Assembly: GCA_938014335.1 (NCBI GenBank)
Contig: CALLRP010000006.1
Coordinates: 140,226 to 204,225, forward strand
DNA: 64,000 bases
Source of the DNA: an uncultured bacterium
Lineage (GTDB): Bacteria; Hydrogenedentota; Hydrogenedentia; Hydrogenedentales; Hydrogenedentaceae
Direction: 5' to 3'
Shown: one piece after another, positions 54,785-63,248 of the stretch
Layout: each line of letters begins with the position of its first letter
Numbering within the stretch: the stretch's first letter is position 1
Notes under the pieces: generated by a model
Told to the model about the DNA's origin: nothing
What the model saw: the letters and a program-made list of their open reading frames with translations, nothing else
Database searches by the model: none
Made by a program: the position numbers and the translations under genes

Positions 54785-55912
54785 CTAAGGAGTTATAGAT
54801 ACTGTTTTTAGCAACACATGATCATGATAATCTTTTCCATCAATTCGAAGATGCATTTTTAACACAGCCTGTAATTCCTTTTCCGATGTTTTCGGTGTTA
54901 TGTCTATTTTGATTCCCGATGTATTTTCAAGGGAGATTACTTTTGCTGTAAAATGGGCAGGAAATATTTCATGGGAAATAAATTCAATCGTATCCCCTTC
55001 CGATTGAGGTGTAATTTCAATTTTTCGAGACATTTCAGATGAGATTGATGGGAGAACTATAAATGGTTTAGGGAAAGGAAAATTAATTTTGTAAGGAGCA
55101 GTTACGGTCCCTTTTATTCTTATTGGCACCTCAGGAAAACGGTCTATATTGGTGCTTAAAAACAGTTCCCGAGTGAATTCACCGGGAGAAATGTGTTGGT
55201 TTGTTTTAATAGTAAGTATATATTCTACAGGTTCTTCAGACTTTATTTTGACTATTTGAGGTATTAAATCATTTTCTATTTCCTCGGAAATATTTTGCTC
55301 GTATACTTTACTTATTTCAAGAGGCTTCTTCATCGTTTTCTGTGTGATATGAATCTTTTGTTCAACCTCACTTCCTTTAGTGAAAGTCCCAAAGTCAACG
55401 ATTTCAGGTTCGCATGTAAATTCAGGTTCAATTCTTGCTATTACTTTGAGTTCTATCATAGGATTTTTGAAATCATTTGAAAAAATAGATAGCGTTTTTT
55501 CCGAATAAAATCCGGCTACTCTTTCCGGGTGGAAGGTTATAATAAAGTATCCTTCTCCACGGGGAGGGATAGTATTTTGCCCAATAGGTATTGTCCCTAT
55601 CGTGCAAGCACAGGTTGTGCGGATATCCTTTAAACTAAGTACAGATTTTCCTCTATTAAAAACCTTAACTTTTTTGGTTGTTTCCTTATCATTTGGTACA
55701 GTTCCTAAATCCAGCACGGAACCTGTTTCTAATTCAAGGATAGATGTGTCGTCAGGATTGCTTCCCACAGGAGGAAGTGATGGACGGTACGGACTTTCTA
55801 TATTTTTATCTTCTGTATCAGAGTTATCAGACTTAATAACAAGCCAGAAAACAAATAATGAACATAATAGAACAATGCCAAAAATAATGTGCTGTGTCCT
55901 TAAAATTCGCAT
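54785..55912 (-). CDS. DUF1573 repeat-type secreted protein
   Basis: The 375-residue protein has an N-terminal membrane helix (about 7-26) and then a DUF1573/Ig-like region: LDLGTVPNDKETTKKVKVFNRG and SVLSLKDIRTTCACTIG, with two nearby Cys residues, and PRGEGYFIITFHPERV. A second domain of similar fold follows. Family members are found outside the cytoplasm of Bacteroidetes and Planctomycetes, with unknown function. It is 6 bases after the kinase gene. Confidence 0.85.
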   Translation of the reverse strand: MRILRTQHIIFGIVLLCSLFVFWLVIKSDNSDTEDKNIESPYRPSLPPVGSNPDDTSILELETGSVLDLGTVPNDKETTKKVKVFNRGKSVLSLKDIRTTCACTIGTIPIGQNTIPPRGEGYFIITFHPERVAGFYSEKTLSIFSNDFKNPMIELKVIARIEPEFTCEPEIVDFGTFTKGSEVEQKIHITQKTMKKPLEISKVYEQNISEEIENDLIPQIVKIKSEEPVEYILTIKTNQHISPGEFTRELFLSTNIDRFPEVPIRIKGTVTAPYKINFPFPKPFIVLPSISSEMSRKIEITPQSEGDTIEFISHEIFPAHFTAKVISLENTSGIKIDITPKTSEKELQAVLKMHLRIDGKDYHDHVLLKTVSITP

Positions 55913-55918
55913 GATATA

Positions 55919-56932
55919 TTATCTCTGTACTTTTAATATTACTTGGTGTTTTTGCTGGAAAATAGGCAAGTCTTTATCTAATTGATTATAAATGTCTTCA
56001 CTAATGGGGAAATCGAGTTCCATACCTAATAAGAGAGCTCCAACAACAGGTTCATATATAGGCATAATGGGTATTGCCAGAGGACATTCTCTATGTATAA
56101 CGGTTATCATGGCGTCTTTTAATACGGGACTAATGCCCTTGAAAACACTTCCTGCCATAACCACGTCAAAGGAATAACGGGTCATATCTAATATACGAGC
56201 ACATGCATTTACCATTTCCCCTAAATATCTCCCGCCCCATTCTAAAATATCGCAGGCTACACTATCCCCTTCATAACCTGCATCAAATACCAACTTTGCC
56301 ATCGGCTCTAAATCAAGATATGTAAGTTGGTGTTTATACATTTTGTAAAAAAGTTCATCTACATCTTTACATCCAGACCGTTCTAAAAATTTATCAACTA
56401 ATTTTGTATATCCAATAATTTTATCCCGATACCTCCATACTGCTTTTAATCCTTCTTGCCCAATACTGGAACCACTCACCTTATCCCCAAAATCTTCACT
56501 TATACCTCCAACGCGTGCTTCTTTTCCTTCTTTGTTTTTTCCTGCACAAACACAACCTGTTCCACATGCAATAACAATTCCATATGGGTGTTTTGTCCCG
56601 CCACGAAGCCCTGCCATTGAATCATTCCTAAAACAACGAGGAATACTTCCAAACATCGGTGTAAATATTTCTTGTTCGAGCATGACATAGTCTTCCGGAA
56701 TATCTGCTCCGGCTATTCCCAGACCTATCCCGTTAATATCCGATAATTTCAATCTCGCTTCCTCTAATGCTAAAGAAACGGCTTTTTGTATTTCGTTTTT
56801 TGCTGATGCTATTCCGTATGCTTCATAATTTCCTGCTCCTGCCCGTCCAAACCCCAAAACTTTACCGGTTTCATCTCCAACAAGAACAAATGTCTTCGTT
56901 CCACCCGCATCAATTCCCAAATAATACCTCAT
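55919..56932 (-). CDS. BadF/BadG-type N-acetylglucosamine kinase-like ATPase
   Basis: The 337-residue protein is an actin/Hsp70-like kinase. Phosphate 1 GIDAGGTKTFVLVGDETG, phosphate 2 GIVIACGTGCV, and the adenosine segment DVVMAGSVFKGI are visible. Mammalian NAGK and bacterial GlcNAc kinases share this type. Its operon with a UDP-HexNAc pyrophosphorylase supports amino-sugar salvage. It is the first gene of the four-gene operon. Confidence 0.85.
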   Translation of the reverse strand: MRYYLGIDAGGTKTFVLVGDETGKVLGFGRAGAGNYEAYGIASAKNEIQKAVSLALEEARLKLSDINGIGLGIAGADIPEDYVMLEQEIFTPMFGSIPRCFRNDSMAGLRGGTKHPYGIVIACGTGCVCAGKNKEGKEARVGGISEDFGDKVSGSSIGQEGLKAVWRYRDKIIGYTKLVDKFLERSGCKDVDELFYKMYKHQLTYLDLEPMAKLVFDAGYEGDSVACDILEWGGRYLGEMVNACARILDMTRYSFDVVMAGSVFKGISPVLKDAMITVIHRECPLAIPIMPIYEPVVGALLLGMELDFPISEDIYNQLDKDLPIFQQKHQVILKVQR

Positions 56933-56961
56933 TTTTAACCCTTTCCTAAAATTGTTGAGAT

Positions 56962-57000
56962 ATACAAGAAACGCGCAGATAGTATCTTTTACCTGCGCGC
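56962..57000 (-). terminator. Rho-independent terminator after cpoB
   Basis: On the minus strand a GC-rich stem (GCGCGCAGGTA against TATCTGCGCGT, nearly perfect, with one G-T pair) has an 8-base loop and is followed by TTTCTTG. It starts 39 bases past the cpoB stop. GC-rich arms stand out in this AT-rich sequence. Confidence 0.85.
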
Positions 57001-57038
57001 ATATTCTTCACTTTTATATCGTATGACTTCGTTTTGAA

Positions 57039-57959
57039 TTATCTATTAAGATTTTGTAACTTTTCCAGATCCGCCCGTGCTTGTTCTGCGGCAGCGGATA
57101 AAGGATATTTATTTATAAGTTCTTTTAATATTTGGATAGCCTTATCATTTTGTCCTAATCTTGAGTAAGCTACTGCTTGATTTTGTAATGCTGTAGGGAT
57201 TTTTTGATGATTAGGATAATTGTTTTTCAAAACTTCAAATTCCTGCACTGCTTCTTGATACCTATTTAAATTCAGCAAACATTTTGCTTTCCAAAATTGA
57301 GCATTAGGAGTGGTTTCTTGTGTCGGAAAGTTTTTGATATGTTTATCAAAACGAGTAAGAGCCTCCTCATACTTTTCATTAGCAAATAACCTTTGTGCTT
57401 CTAAATAATCATCTTTAGGTTCTGCTTTTGCGGTTACTTGTTCTGCTGGAGGTTCTGCTAAAGTCTGTGGTTGACCAGAGGGTGATGTAGTTTTAGGTTG
57501 TGTAGGTTGAACGAGTGTTGCTGGTTGGGGTGGAGTCTGTATTGACGGCGCTTGTGCGGAACTGGGAGGTAATATTTCAACATTACCCGATACTTCTCTT
57601 GGAGTAGTTAAATTTGCAGAAGGGGCAGGAGCACCTCCAACGGATAAATTTAGATGACGATATAATGTTGTTTTTAACTCATTTAAATCTTTACTGAGTT
57701 GTGTAATCTTAACTTGATTCTCTTCAATTACAGATTGAAGAGATTTCATCATTTGCTCGTTTTCTTGCAATTTAACGGAAAGGTCAGCAAAAGTGGTATT
57801 TATTCCATCAAAACCTTTATCTAATTTAGTAACACGGCGGTGCATATCATAAATAACTGTTTCTACTTGCTTGCCCCCTGTAGTTCCACAAGAAGTAGCA
57901 AGGAAAATAAATACACCTACGAGCCAAATTGATATGCACTGCCATATGTTCATAATCAA
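57039..57959 (-). CDS. cpoB: CpoB/YbgF-like Tol-Pal associated protein
   Basis: The 306-residue protein has a lipoprotein-type signal (FLATSCG). A coiled coil runs about residues 30-100. A Pro/Gln/Thr-rich linker and then TPR repeats (about 185-300: AQRLFANEKYEEALTRFDKHI, AKCLLNLNRYQEAVQEFEVL, AVAYSRLGQNDKAIQILKEL) follow. CpoB links PBP1B and Tol-Pal during division. The gene lies just downstream of pal; tolB and tolAQR are not in the window. Confidence 0.88.
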   Translation of the reverse strand: MIMNIWQCISIWLVGVFIFLATSCGTTGGKQVETVIYDMHRRVTKLDKGFDGINTTFADLSVKLQENEQMMKSLQSVIEENQVKITQLSKDLNELKTTLYRHLNLSVGGAPAPSANLTTPREVSGNVEILPPSSAQAPSIQTPPQPATLVQPTQPKTTSPSGQPQTLAEPPAEQVTAKAEPKDDYLEAQRLFANEKYEEALTRFDKHIKNFPTQETTPNAQFWKAKCLLNLNRYQEAVQEFEVLKNNYPNHQKIPTALQNQAVAYSRLGQNDKAIQILKELINKYPLSAAAEQARADLEKLQNLNR

Positions 57960-58021
57960 TCTCCCTAGATCTCTTAACCTAAGTAATGTTGGTTACACTA
58001 TATTAAGAAATTATAAAACTT

Positions 58022-58549
58022 TTACTGGGCTCGATTAAACTCTACACGACGATTTTTTGCCCAAGCAGATTCATTATGTCCTGGGTCTGCAGGGAATTCT
58101 TCTCCGTAACTAATTGTAACGAGTCGTTCTCCGGGGATTCCCAGTTTAATGAGATAATCACGAACGGCGAGGGCTCTTCTTTCACCTAATGCAAGGTTAT
58201 ATTCTTGTGTCCCGCGTTCATCGCAATGACCTGCTAATTGAATGATAACACCCGGAACCTGCTTAATTTTTTCTGCATTTTTTTGTAGAGTGGCTATTGC
58301 ATCGGGACGAAGGGACGAACTGTCATAATCAAAATATACTGTTTCTAAACCATATTTACTCCCAGGAGTAAATAATAATTTTTCTAAATCTAATTCGGGT
58401 TGCCCTTCTCCACCCGTTTTTTCTGTTGATGTTGTTTCGATACCTGTGTCAATGGGAGCACCTTTTTTATGCTTACAAGCTGTTCCGGTAACTACTAAAG
58501 CCAAGAGTGTAATAGTTAAAACTGTAAAATAAAAATTCTTTTTAGTCAT
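58022..58549 (-). CDS. pal: Peptidoglycan-associated lipoprotein Pal
   Basis: The 175-residue protein has a lipoprotein signal ending in a TGTAC lipobox-like site (about residue 25), a short linker, and an OmpA-like peptidoglycan-binding domain (about 70-175: TVYFDYDSSSLRP, LAGHCDERGTQEYN, LGERRALAVRDYLIKLGI, SYGEEFPADPGH). It anchors the outer membrane to peptidoglycan. The start is preceded by a strong AGGAGG site. Confidence 0.96.
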   Translation of the reverse strand: MTKKNFYFTVLTITLLALVVTGTACKHKKGAPIDTGIETTSTEKTGGEGQPELDLEKLLFTPGSKYGLETVYFDYDSSSLRPDAIATLQKNAEKIKQVPGVIIQLAGHCDERGTQEYNLALGERRALAVRDYLIKLGIPGERLVTISYGEEFPADPGHNESAWAKNRRVEFNRAQ

Positions 58550-58823
58550 TTTGAGGACCTCCTCTTAAAATAGGTTAAAGTTTAATTAATAATATATTTA
58601 TTGTTTTTTATGGTTTCCTGTTCGATTAATACATTCCAAGGAAGGCTTGTTTTATTATAAATTAGTCTAATTATCAAAAACAAGTTAAGTATCCATTTAT
58701 ATAATTACAGAGTAAGTAAAAAAGTTTCAAAAATATTATCTTTTTGTATTAATCTATTCCTTTGGAGTAATATACATGTTTTGAAATAAGGTCATCTTTA
58801 ATTTGTAACTATGGATAAAAAAA
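58550..58823. other. Divergent intergenic region between pal and sufC
   Basis: This 274-base AT-rich stretch separates pal (minus) and sufC (plus). It must hold both promoters. Apart from the pal ribosome-binding site, nothing distinct was found. Confidence 0.5.
58556..58566 (-). promoter_or_regulatory. Strong Shine-Dalgarno site of pal
   Basis: AAGAGGAGGTC on the minus strand lies 7-10 bases before the pal ATG. Such strong sites are uncommon in this window. Confidence 0.7.
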
Positions 58824-59570
58824 ATGGAAAATACAATATTAACGGTTGATGATTTGCACTTATCTTTGCAGGGCAAAAAAATTTTAAGAGGGATTAAGAT
58901 GGACATCTGGGCAGGTCATGTCCATGCCATTATAGGCCCTAATGGTGCAGGAAAGTCCACATTAGTTTCTGCAATTATGGGATTACCCGGTTATAAACCT
59001 GAGCAAGGTAAAGTTTATTTCTTAGGAGAGGATATTACAAATTTGCAGGTATATGAAAGGGCACAACGCGGGCTCACATTAGCATGGCAAGAACCTGCAC
59101 GATTTGAAGGTCTGTCTGTTGAGAAGTTTATCTTGACAGGAGCGAAAAATAAATGTCATAAACGAGCGGAAGAAGTCTTGGAGATGGTGGGATTAGACCC
59201 TCAAAAATACCTAAGTAGAGCAGTAGACAAAACTTTAAGTGGTGGTGAGAGAAAACGCATAGAACTGGCTTCCATAATTGCTATGGAACCTAAATTAATA
59301 TTATTAGATGAACCCGATTCAGGAATTGACATAGATGCCTTACAGAAAATCTTCTCTCTTTTGCAAAGTTTGAAAAAAGAAGGGATTACAGTATTTGCCA
59401 TAACGCATAGTTTAGCAGTATTAAATCAAGTAGACCATGCCTTTCTAATGTGTTGTGGTAAAGTTTTAGATAAAGGAGATGTCAAACGAATCGCCTCCTA
59501 TTTTCAGAATAAGTGTATTCCGTGTAATCATGATAGATTAGTCTCCGTTTCTAATGAAATGACTTCATGA
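58824..59570 (+). CDS. sufC: SufC iron-sulfur assembly ATPase
   Basis: The 248-residue SufC has Walker A GPNGAGKST (about 37-45), signature LSGGERKRIELA, Walker B LILLDEPDSGID and switch His in THSL. The ERKRIE/PDSGID pattern is typical of SufC, not of exporters. The SufB/D-like gene follows after 19 bases. The pair is a minimal SUF unit without SufD, SufS or SufE in the window. Confidence 0.95.
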   Translation: MENTILTVDDLHLSLQGKKILRGIKMDIWAGHVHAIIGPNGAGKSTLVSAIMGLPGYKPEQGKVYFLGEDITNLQVYERAQRGLTLAWQEPARFEGLSVEKFILTGAKNKCHKRAEEVLEMVGLDPQKYLSRAVDKTLSGGERKRIELASIIAMEPKLILLDEPDSGIDIDALQKIFSLLQSLKKEGITVFAITHSLAVLNQVDHAFLMCCGKVLDKGDVKRIASYFQNKCIPCNHDRLVSVSNEMTS

Positions 59571-59589
59571 AATATAAGAAGGAAATAAA

Positions 59590-60567
59590 ATGAGTAAAAG
59601 TGATACCGCGTTGGAATTATTGAAATCATTAGGCTTAAATATAGACCATATATTTACGGATGATGTAGCCAAGATACAGGTTCACCAAAATAAAGTTGTG
59701 GGACTCCATCTTGTTCCGGGATTGAAAGTTGATGCAGACGAAATGGAAGATGGTATAGAAGCGGAAATTCTGATAGAAAAAGGGGCAAGAATAGAAAAAC
59801 CTGTTCATATATGTTTTGGTGTTTTGCCGGAGGAAGGATTGCAAAAGGTAAAACTTCATATACATGCAAAAGAAAATTCGAAGGCGATGATTCTTGCTCA
59901 CTGCACTTTTCCTAATGCTCGTCAGGTGAAACATGTAATGGATGCAGATATTACTATAGAAGCCAATGCCCATTATGCTTATTTTGAAAGACATGTACAT
60001 GGTCCGCAAGGGGGAGTAGATGTAATTCCAAATGCCAAGATTCATGTTCAAGAAGGGGCAGAATTTTCAACAGAATTTGAATTAATTAAAGGTTCAGCAG
60101 GGAATATTGCATTTGAATATGAAGTAAATGCAGAAACACGAAGTAAAACCGAAATGACTGCTCGTATCTCTGGGACTAATGATGATCATATCCGATTACA
60201 AGAAACAGTTCATTTATTAGGGGAATATTCGACCGGTGTTATTGTTTCCCATATTGCATTGAAACACCAAGCAATAGCAGATGTTGAAAATACTATGGTT
60301 GCTCATGCACCGTTTTCAAGGGGGCATGTAGATTGTAAGGAAATTGTAGTTGGGAATGCTCAAGCAAAGGCAGTCCCAATAGTTTTGGTTAAAAATCCTT
60401 ATGCACATATTACACATGAGGCGGCAATAGGGAGTGTTGATGCAAAGCAATTAGTAACTCTTATGGCTCATGGGTTGAATGAGGAAGAAGCAACAGATTT
60501 AATCATTGAAGGATTGCTCAGTAAAAAACAAAATTGGCAGAGTATGATAAAAGAAAGCTATATATAA
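59590..60567 (+). CDS. SufB/SufD-like scaffold protein
   Basis: This 325-residue protein is a short SufB/SufD homologue. It has the beta-helix core, with the C-terminal RGHVDCKEIVVGNAQAKAVPI and THEAAIGSVDAKQLVTLM segments matching SufBD (Cys and His in the cluster-assembly region). The SufB N-terminal domain is missing, so it is shorter than typical SufB (about 480). It probably pairs with SufC as a homodimeric scaffold. Pairs like this are known from archaea and other anaerobes. Confidence 0.87.
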   Translation: MSKSDTALELLKSLGLNIDHIFTDDVAKIQVHQNKVVGLHLVPGLKVDADEMEDGIEAEILIEKGARIEKPVHICFGVLPEEGLQKVKLHIHAKENSKAMILAHCTFPNARQVKHVMDADITIEANAHYAYFERHVHGPQGGVDVIPNAKIHVQEGAEFSTEFELIKGSAGNIAFEYEVNAETRSKTEMTARISGTNDDHIRLQETVHLLGEYSTGVIVSHIALKHQAIADVENTMVAHAPFSRGHVDCKEIVVGNAQAKAVPIVLVKNPYAHITHEAAIGSVDAKQLVTLMAHGLNEEEATDLIIEGLLSKKQNWQSMIKESYI

Positions 60568-60882
60568 ATTAATTAGTAATTTATAATTAGTTGTGTTGTA
60601 GAGAGAAGAAAAAAAATAAAATAAAAAAAGATAGAAACTAAAACAGAAAGATTGATTAATAAAAAAGATGTTGAATAATAGCAGTAGTTATTATTGTATT
60701 TGTAGATAGTTTTATAAACTTAGAAAGTATACGAGAAAAATAATGAATATACTAAGAAGAAAAAAAAAATATAAAACGGAATAAATATTCAGTGCATTTT
60801 TTCGATATATCAAAAGATGATGTTCCCTACACTTTAGATAATAACATATTTCAAATCAAATAATTTCTTATACAAGAGAAAG
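60568..60882. other. Gene-poor AT-rich stretch
   Basis: About 315 bases follow the SufB/D-like gene with no gene. It begins with A/G-rich sequence on the plus strand (60598-60660), then AT-rich sequence with no obvious hairpin or repeat. It could hold a poor terminator for the suf pair; nothing distinct was found. Confidence 0.5.
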
Positions 60883-60969
60883 TGCCGGGAGAGGGAGTCG
60901 AACCCTCACGAGGGGTTAAGCCTCGTCGGATTTTGAGTCCGATGCGTCTGCCAATTTCGCCATCCCGGC
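60883..60969 (-). tRNA. tRNA-Leu (anticodon CAA)
   Basis: The minus strand gives an 87-base class II tRNA with acceptor GCCGGGA/TCCCGGC, anticodon stem TCGGA-TCCGA, loop CTCAAAA (anticodon CAA), a long variable arm and T loop with GTTCGACTC. CCA is not encoded, unlike in tRNA-Asp. Confidence 0.95.
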
Positions 60970-61178
60970 ATTTGTAATATAATTAATTATAAAAAAATCT
61001 AAATAAAAATTCAAATTATAGAGTAATATCAACGCAATAATTATCTGTATATAATTTTATAAGCATAAATATATTACCAAAAAAGTAATTATTAATTATT
61101 TATATTTATTTATAATTATATATAGTGATATAAATTGTTTTTTATCTCATTGAAATTTGTTGTTAATAAAAATTATAC
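60970..61178. other. AT-rich leader region between tRNA-Leu and the rib promoter
   Basis: This stretch of about 209 bases is AT-rich with no gene or hairpin of note. It may carry the tRNA-Leu promoter (minus strand). Confidence 0.45.
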
Positions 61179-61208
61179 TTGACCTTTTTAGGTATTCTGT
61201 GTTAAAAT
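61179..61208 (+). promoter_or_regulatory. Promoter of the riboflavin operon
   Basis: TTGACC at 61179-61184 and TAAAAT at 61203-61208 with an 18-base spacer match sigma-70 boxes at 5 of 6 each. The predicted start point lies just before the FMN riboswitch. Confidence 0.7.
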
Positions 61209-61229
61209 TTAATGTAAAAAGTAAATACT

Positions 61230-61340
61230 AACCTTCAGGGCAGGGTGAAATCCCCGACCGGCGGTGATAGCCCGCGAGCAGAAATGCCGATTCGGTGAAA
61301 CTCCGAAGCCGACGGTTATAGTCCGGATGGAAGAAGCGTT
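61230..61340 (+). ncRNA. FMN riboswitch (RFN element)
   Basis: The conserved RFN core is clear: CAGGGCAGGGTGAAA, TCCCCGACCGGCGGTGA, AGCCCGCGAGC, CGGTGAAACTCCGAAGCCGACGG and AGTCCGGATGG, closed by a short P1 stem (CTTC with GAAG). It senses FMN and controls the following rib genes. The following hairpins at 61391-61443 form the expression platform. Confidence 0.97.
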
Positions 61341-61390
61341 AGTGGAAAGATGAATACCTCTAAGTCGCAATGGGAATTCTTTGCAGCGGC

Positions 61391-61412
61391 CATTTGCGGC
61401 TTTTTCCAAATG
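61391..61412 (+). promoter_or_regulatory. Possible antiterminator hairpin of the FMN riboswitch
   Basis: CATTTG at 61391-61396 can pair with CAAATG at 61407-61412, and the right arm overlaps the left arm of the terminator. Mutually exclusive pairing would switch transcription. It is weak (6 pairs). Confidence 0.45.
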
Positions 61413-61443
61413 CCCTGGTAGGTTTACTCCTATCAGGGCATTT
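61408..61443 (+). terminator. Riboswitch terminator
   Basis: AAATGCCCTGGTAGG pairs with CCTATCAGGGCATTT around a 6-base loop, with one G-T/A mismatch. TGGTTTATT follows. It lies between the FMN aptamer and ribD, as expected for a transcription-terminating riboswitch. Confidence 0.85.
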
Positions 61444-61481
61444 TGGTTTATTAAAAGATATACCATGAGTAAGCGAGGAAT

Positions 61482-62579
61482 ATGAAAGAAGATACAAACA
61501 AAGATATATATTATATGAGAAAGGCTTTAGAACTTGCTGAGAAAGGCAGGGGAAATACTTCGCCCAATCCAATGGTGGGTTGTGTAATTGTTAAGAATGA
61601 TAAAATTATTGCGGAAGGTTATCATAAAAAAGCAGGAACACCCCACGCAGAGATTGATGCACTAAATAATGCAGTGGAGGATGTCAGGAATTCAACAATT
61701 TATGTTACTCTTGAACCTTGCACGCATTTTGGTAAAACTCCACCTTGTGTTACTAAAGTTATAGAAGCCCGCCCTAAAAGGGTAGTGATTGCTATGCAGG
61801 ACCCAAATCCACTGGTTGCAGGGAAAGGAATTGAAGCACTTAAATCTTCGGGAATTGATGTTATTGTGGGTATTTTAGAGGAGGAGGCACATAAGTTAAA
61901 TGAGATTTTTATGAGATATATTACAAAAAGGATACCTTTTGTGATAGCCAAATGGGCAATGACTATGGATGGTAAAATTGCAACAGTTACAGGTGATTCT
62001 AAATATATTAGTGCTGGAGATTCACTGAAATTCGTTCATAAATTAAGAAGTGAGGTAGATGTAGTATTAATAGGTGGAAAAACGGCTCTTAAGGATAACC
62101 CCCTTTTAACAGTTCGACATATTGAAGGAGAATATAAAAATCCTATCCGAATTATTCTGGATACAAAAGAAGGACTTTCTGAAGATTTGAATGTATTCAA
62201 GGATAAAACTATTGCACCAACATGGGTAATAACATCCGATAGCAAAGATTATCCTTTTGCTGATAGAGTGATAAAATTAAAATCTACAGACAAAGGATAT
62301 ATATCTCTAAAAAACTTGATGGAAGAATTAGGAAAATTAGAAATAACATCTGTTTTAATAGAAGGAGGGGGCCGTGTTTTTGCTTCCGCATTACAAGAAG
62401 CTATTGTTGATAAGATTTATTGCTTTTTATCTCCAAAAATATTTGGTGGTGAGCATGCTATTAGCCCTGTTATGGGCTTAGGTATTGCCCAGAGTGTAAA
62501 TGAAGCAATTAATTTGAGAATTTCATCAGTAAAGCAGTTAAATCATGACATTTTAATTGAATCATATGTAATAAAATAA
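61482..62579 (+). CDS. ribD: RibD riboflavin deaminase/reductase
   Basis: The 365-residue bifunctional enzyme catalyses deamination and reduction of the pyrimidine intermediate. The deaminase domain has the zinc site His55-Ala56-Glu57 (PHAEIDAL) and PCTHFGKTPPC. The reductase domain starts near residue 150 (VIAKWAMTMDGKIAT) and has VLIEGGGRVFASAL. A GCGAGGA site precedes the ATG. It is the first gene after the riboswitch terminator. Confidence 0.97.
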   Translation: MKEDTNKDIYYMRKALELAEKGRGNTSPNPMVGCVIVKNDKIIAEGYHKKAGTPHAEIDALNNAVEDVRNSTIYVTLEPCTHFGKTPPCVTKVIEARPKRVVIAMQDPNPLVAGKGIEALKSSGIDVIVGILEEEAHKLNEIFMRYITKRIPFVIAKWAMTMDGKIATVTGDSKYISAGDSLKFVHKLRSEVDVVLIGGKTALKDNPLLTVRHIEGEYKNPIRIILDTKEGLSEDLNVFKDKTIAPTWVITSDSKDYPFADRVIKLKSTDKGYISLKNLMEELGKLEITSVLIEGGGRVFASALQEAIVDKIYCFLSPKIFGGEHAISPVMGLGIAQSVNEAINLRISSVKQLNHDILIESYVIK

Positions 62580-62590
62580 AGGTTCGAAGA

Positions 62591-63223
62591 ATGTTTACCG
62601 GCATAATTGAAGAAATAGGAAATATACTTCACTTAACTAATGATAGAATTACAATACAAGCAGATATAGTATTGTCAGATATAGTTTTAGGAGCAAGTAT
62701 TGCAGTCAATGGTGTCTGTTTGACTGTCGTAGAAAAGAAAAATACCTCCTTTTCTGCTCAAATTTCTCCTGAAACAAAGGCAAAAACCACTCTTTCAGAA
62801 CTCCGTATTCAGCAAAAAGTGAATTTAGAAAGGGCTATGCCTGTAAATGGTAGGTTCGGGGGACATATTGTACTGGGGCATGTGGATGGTATTGGAACGG
62901 TTAAGCATATTGTTGAACAAGGACAATTTTCTCTCTGGTATTTTGAAGTCCCTCAAAATATAAGTAGATATGTAGTACCTAAAGGTTCCATTGCTATTGA
63001 TGGAATCAGCTTAACTGTGGTGGACATCACTAATGATACTTTTAGTGTAGCCATTATCCCTTCCACACGAGCACACACCAATTTGCAGTATCTCAAAATA
63101 GGGGATAAGGTCAACCTTGAAACAGATATTATCGGAAAATATATTGAAAGATTAGTTATACCCCATATACAGCAAACAAATCTCTCAGAGACATTTTTAA
63201 GAGACCATGGTTTTTTAGAATAA
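62591..63223 (+). CDS. ribE: Riboflavin synthase alpha chain
   Basis: The 210-residue enzyme dismutates two molecules of 6,7-dimethyl-8-ribityllumazine to riboflavin. It has two lumazine-binding repeats: MFTGIIEEIG, SIAVNGVCLTV and GGHIVLGHVDG in the first half; SIAIDGISLTVV and IGDKVNLETDIIGKYIE in the second. Length matches the family. It is 11 bases after ribD. Confidence 0.97.
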   Translation: MFTGIIEEIGNILHLTNDRITIQADIVLSDIVLGASIAVNGVCLTVVEKKNTSFSAQISPETKAKTTLSELRIQQKVNLERAMPVNGRFGGHIVLGHVDGIGTVKHIVEQGQFSLWYFEVPQNISRYVVPKGSIAIDGISLTVVDITNDTFSVAIIPSTRAHTNLQYLKIGDKVNLETDIIGKYIERLVIPHIQQTNLSETFLRDHGFLE

Positions 63224-63248
63224 AGCAAAAAAAATAAGGATTATTAAT

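Noticed and set aside
59635..60051. Minus-strand 138-residue reading frame opposite the SufB/D-like gene
   Set aside because: It overlaps a clear SufB/D homologue, is rich in Phe/Tyr/Ile as expected of an antisense frame, and has no domain.
60568..60882. Origin, CRISPR or small-RNA candidate in the A/G-rich gap
   Set aside because: No repeated units, DnaA-box series or stable hairpin was seen; it looks like ordinary AT-rich spacer.
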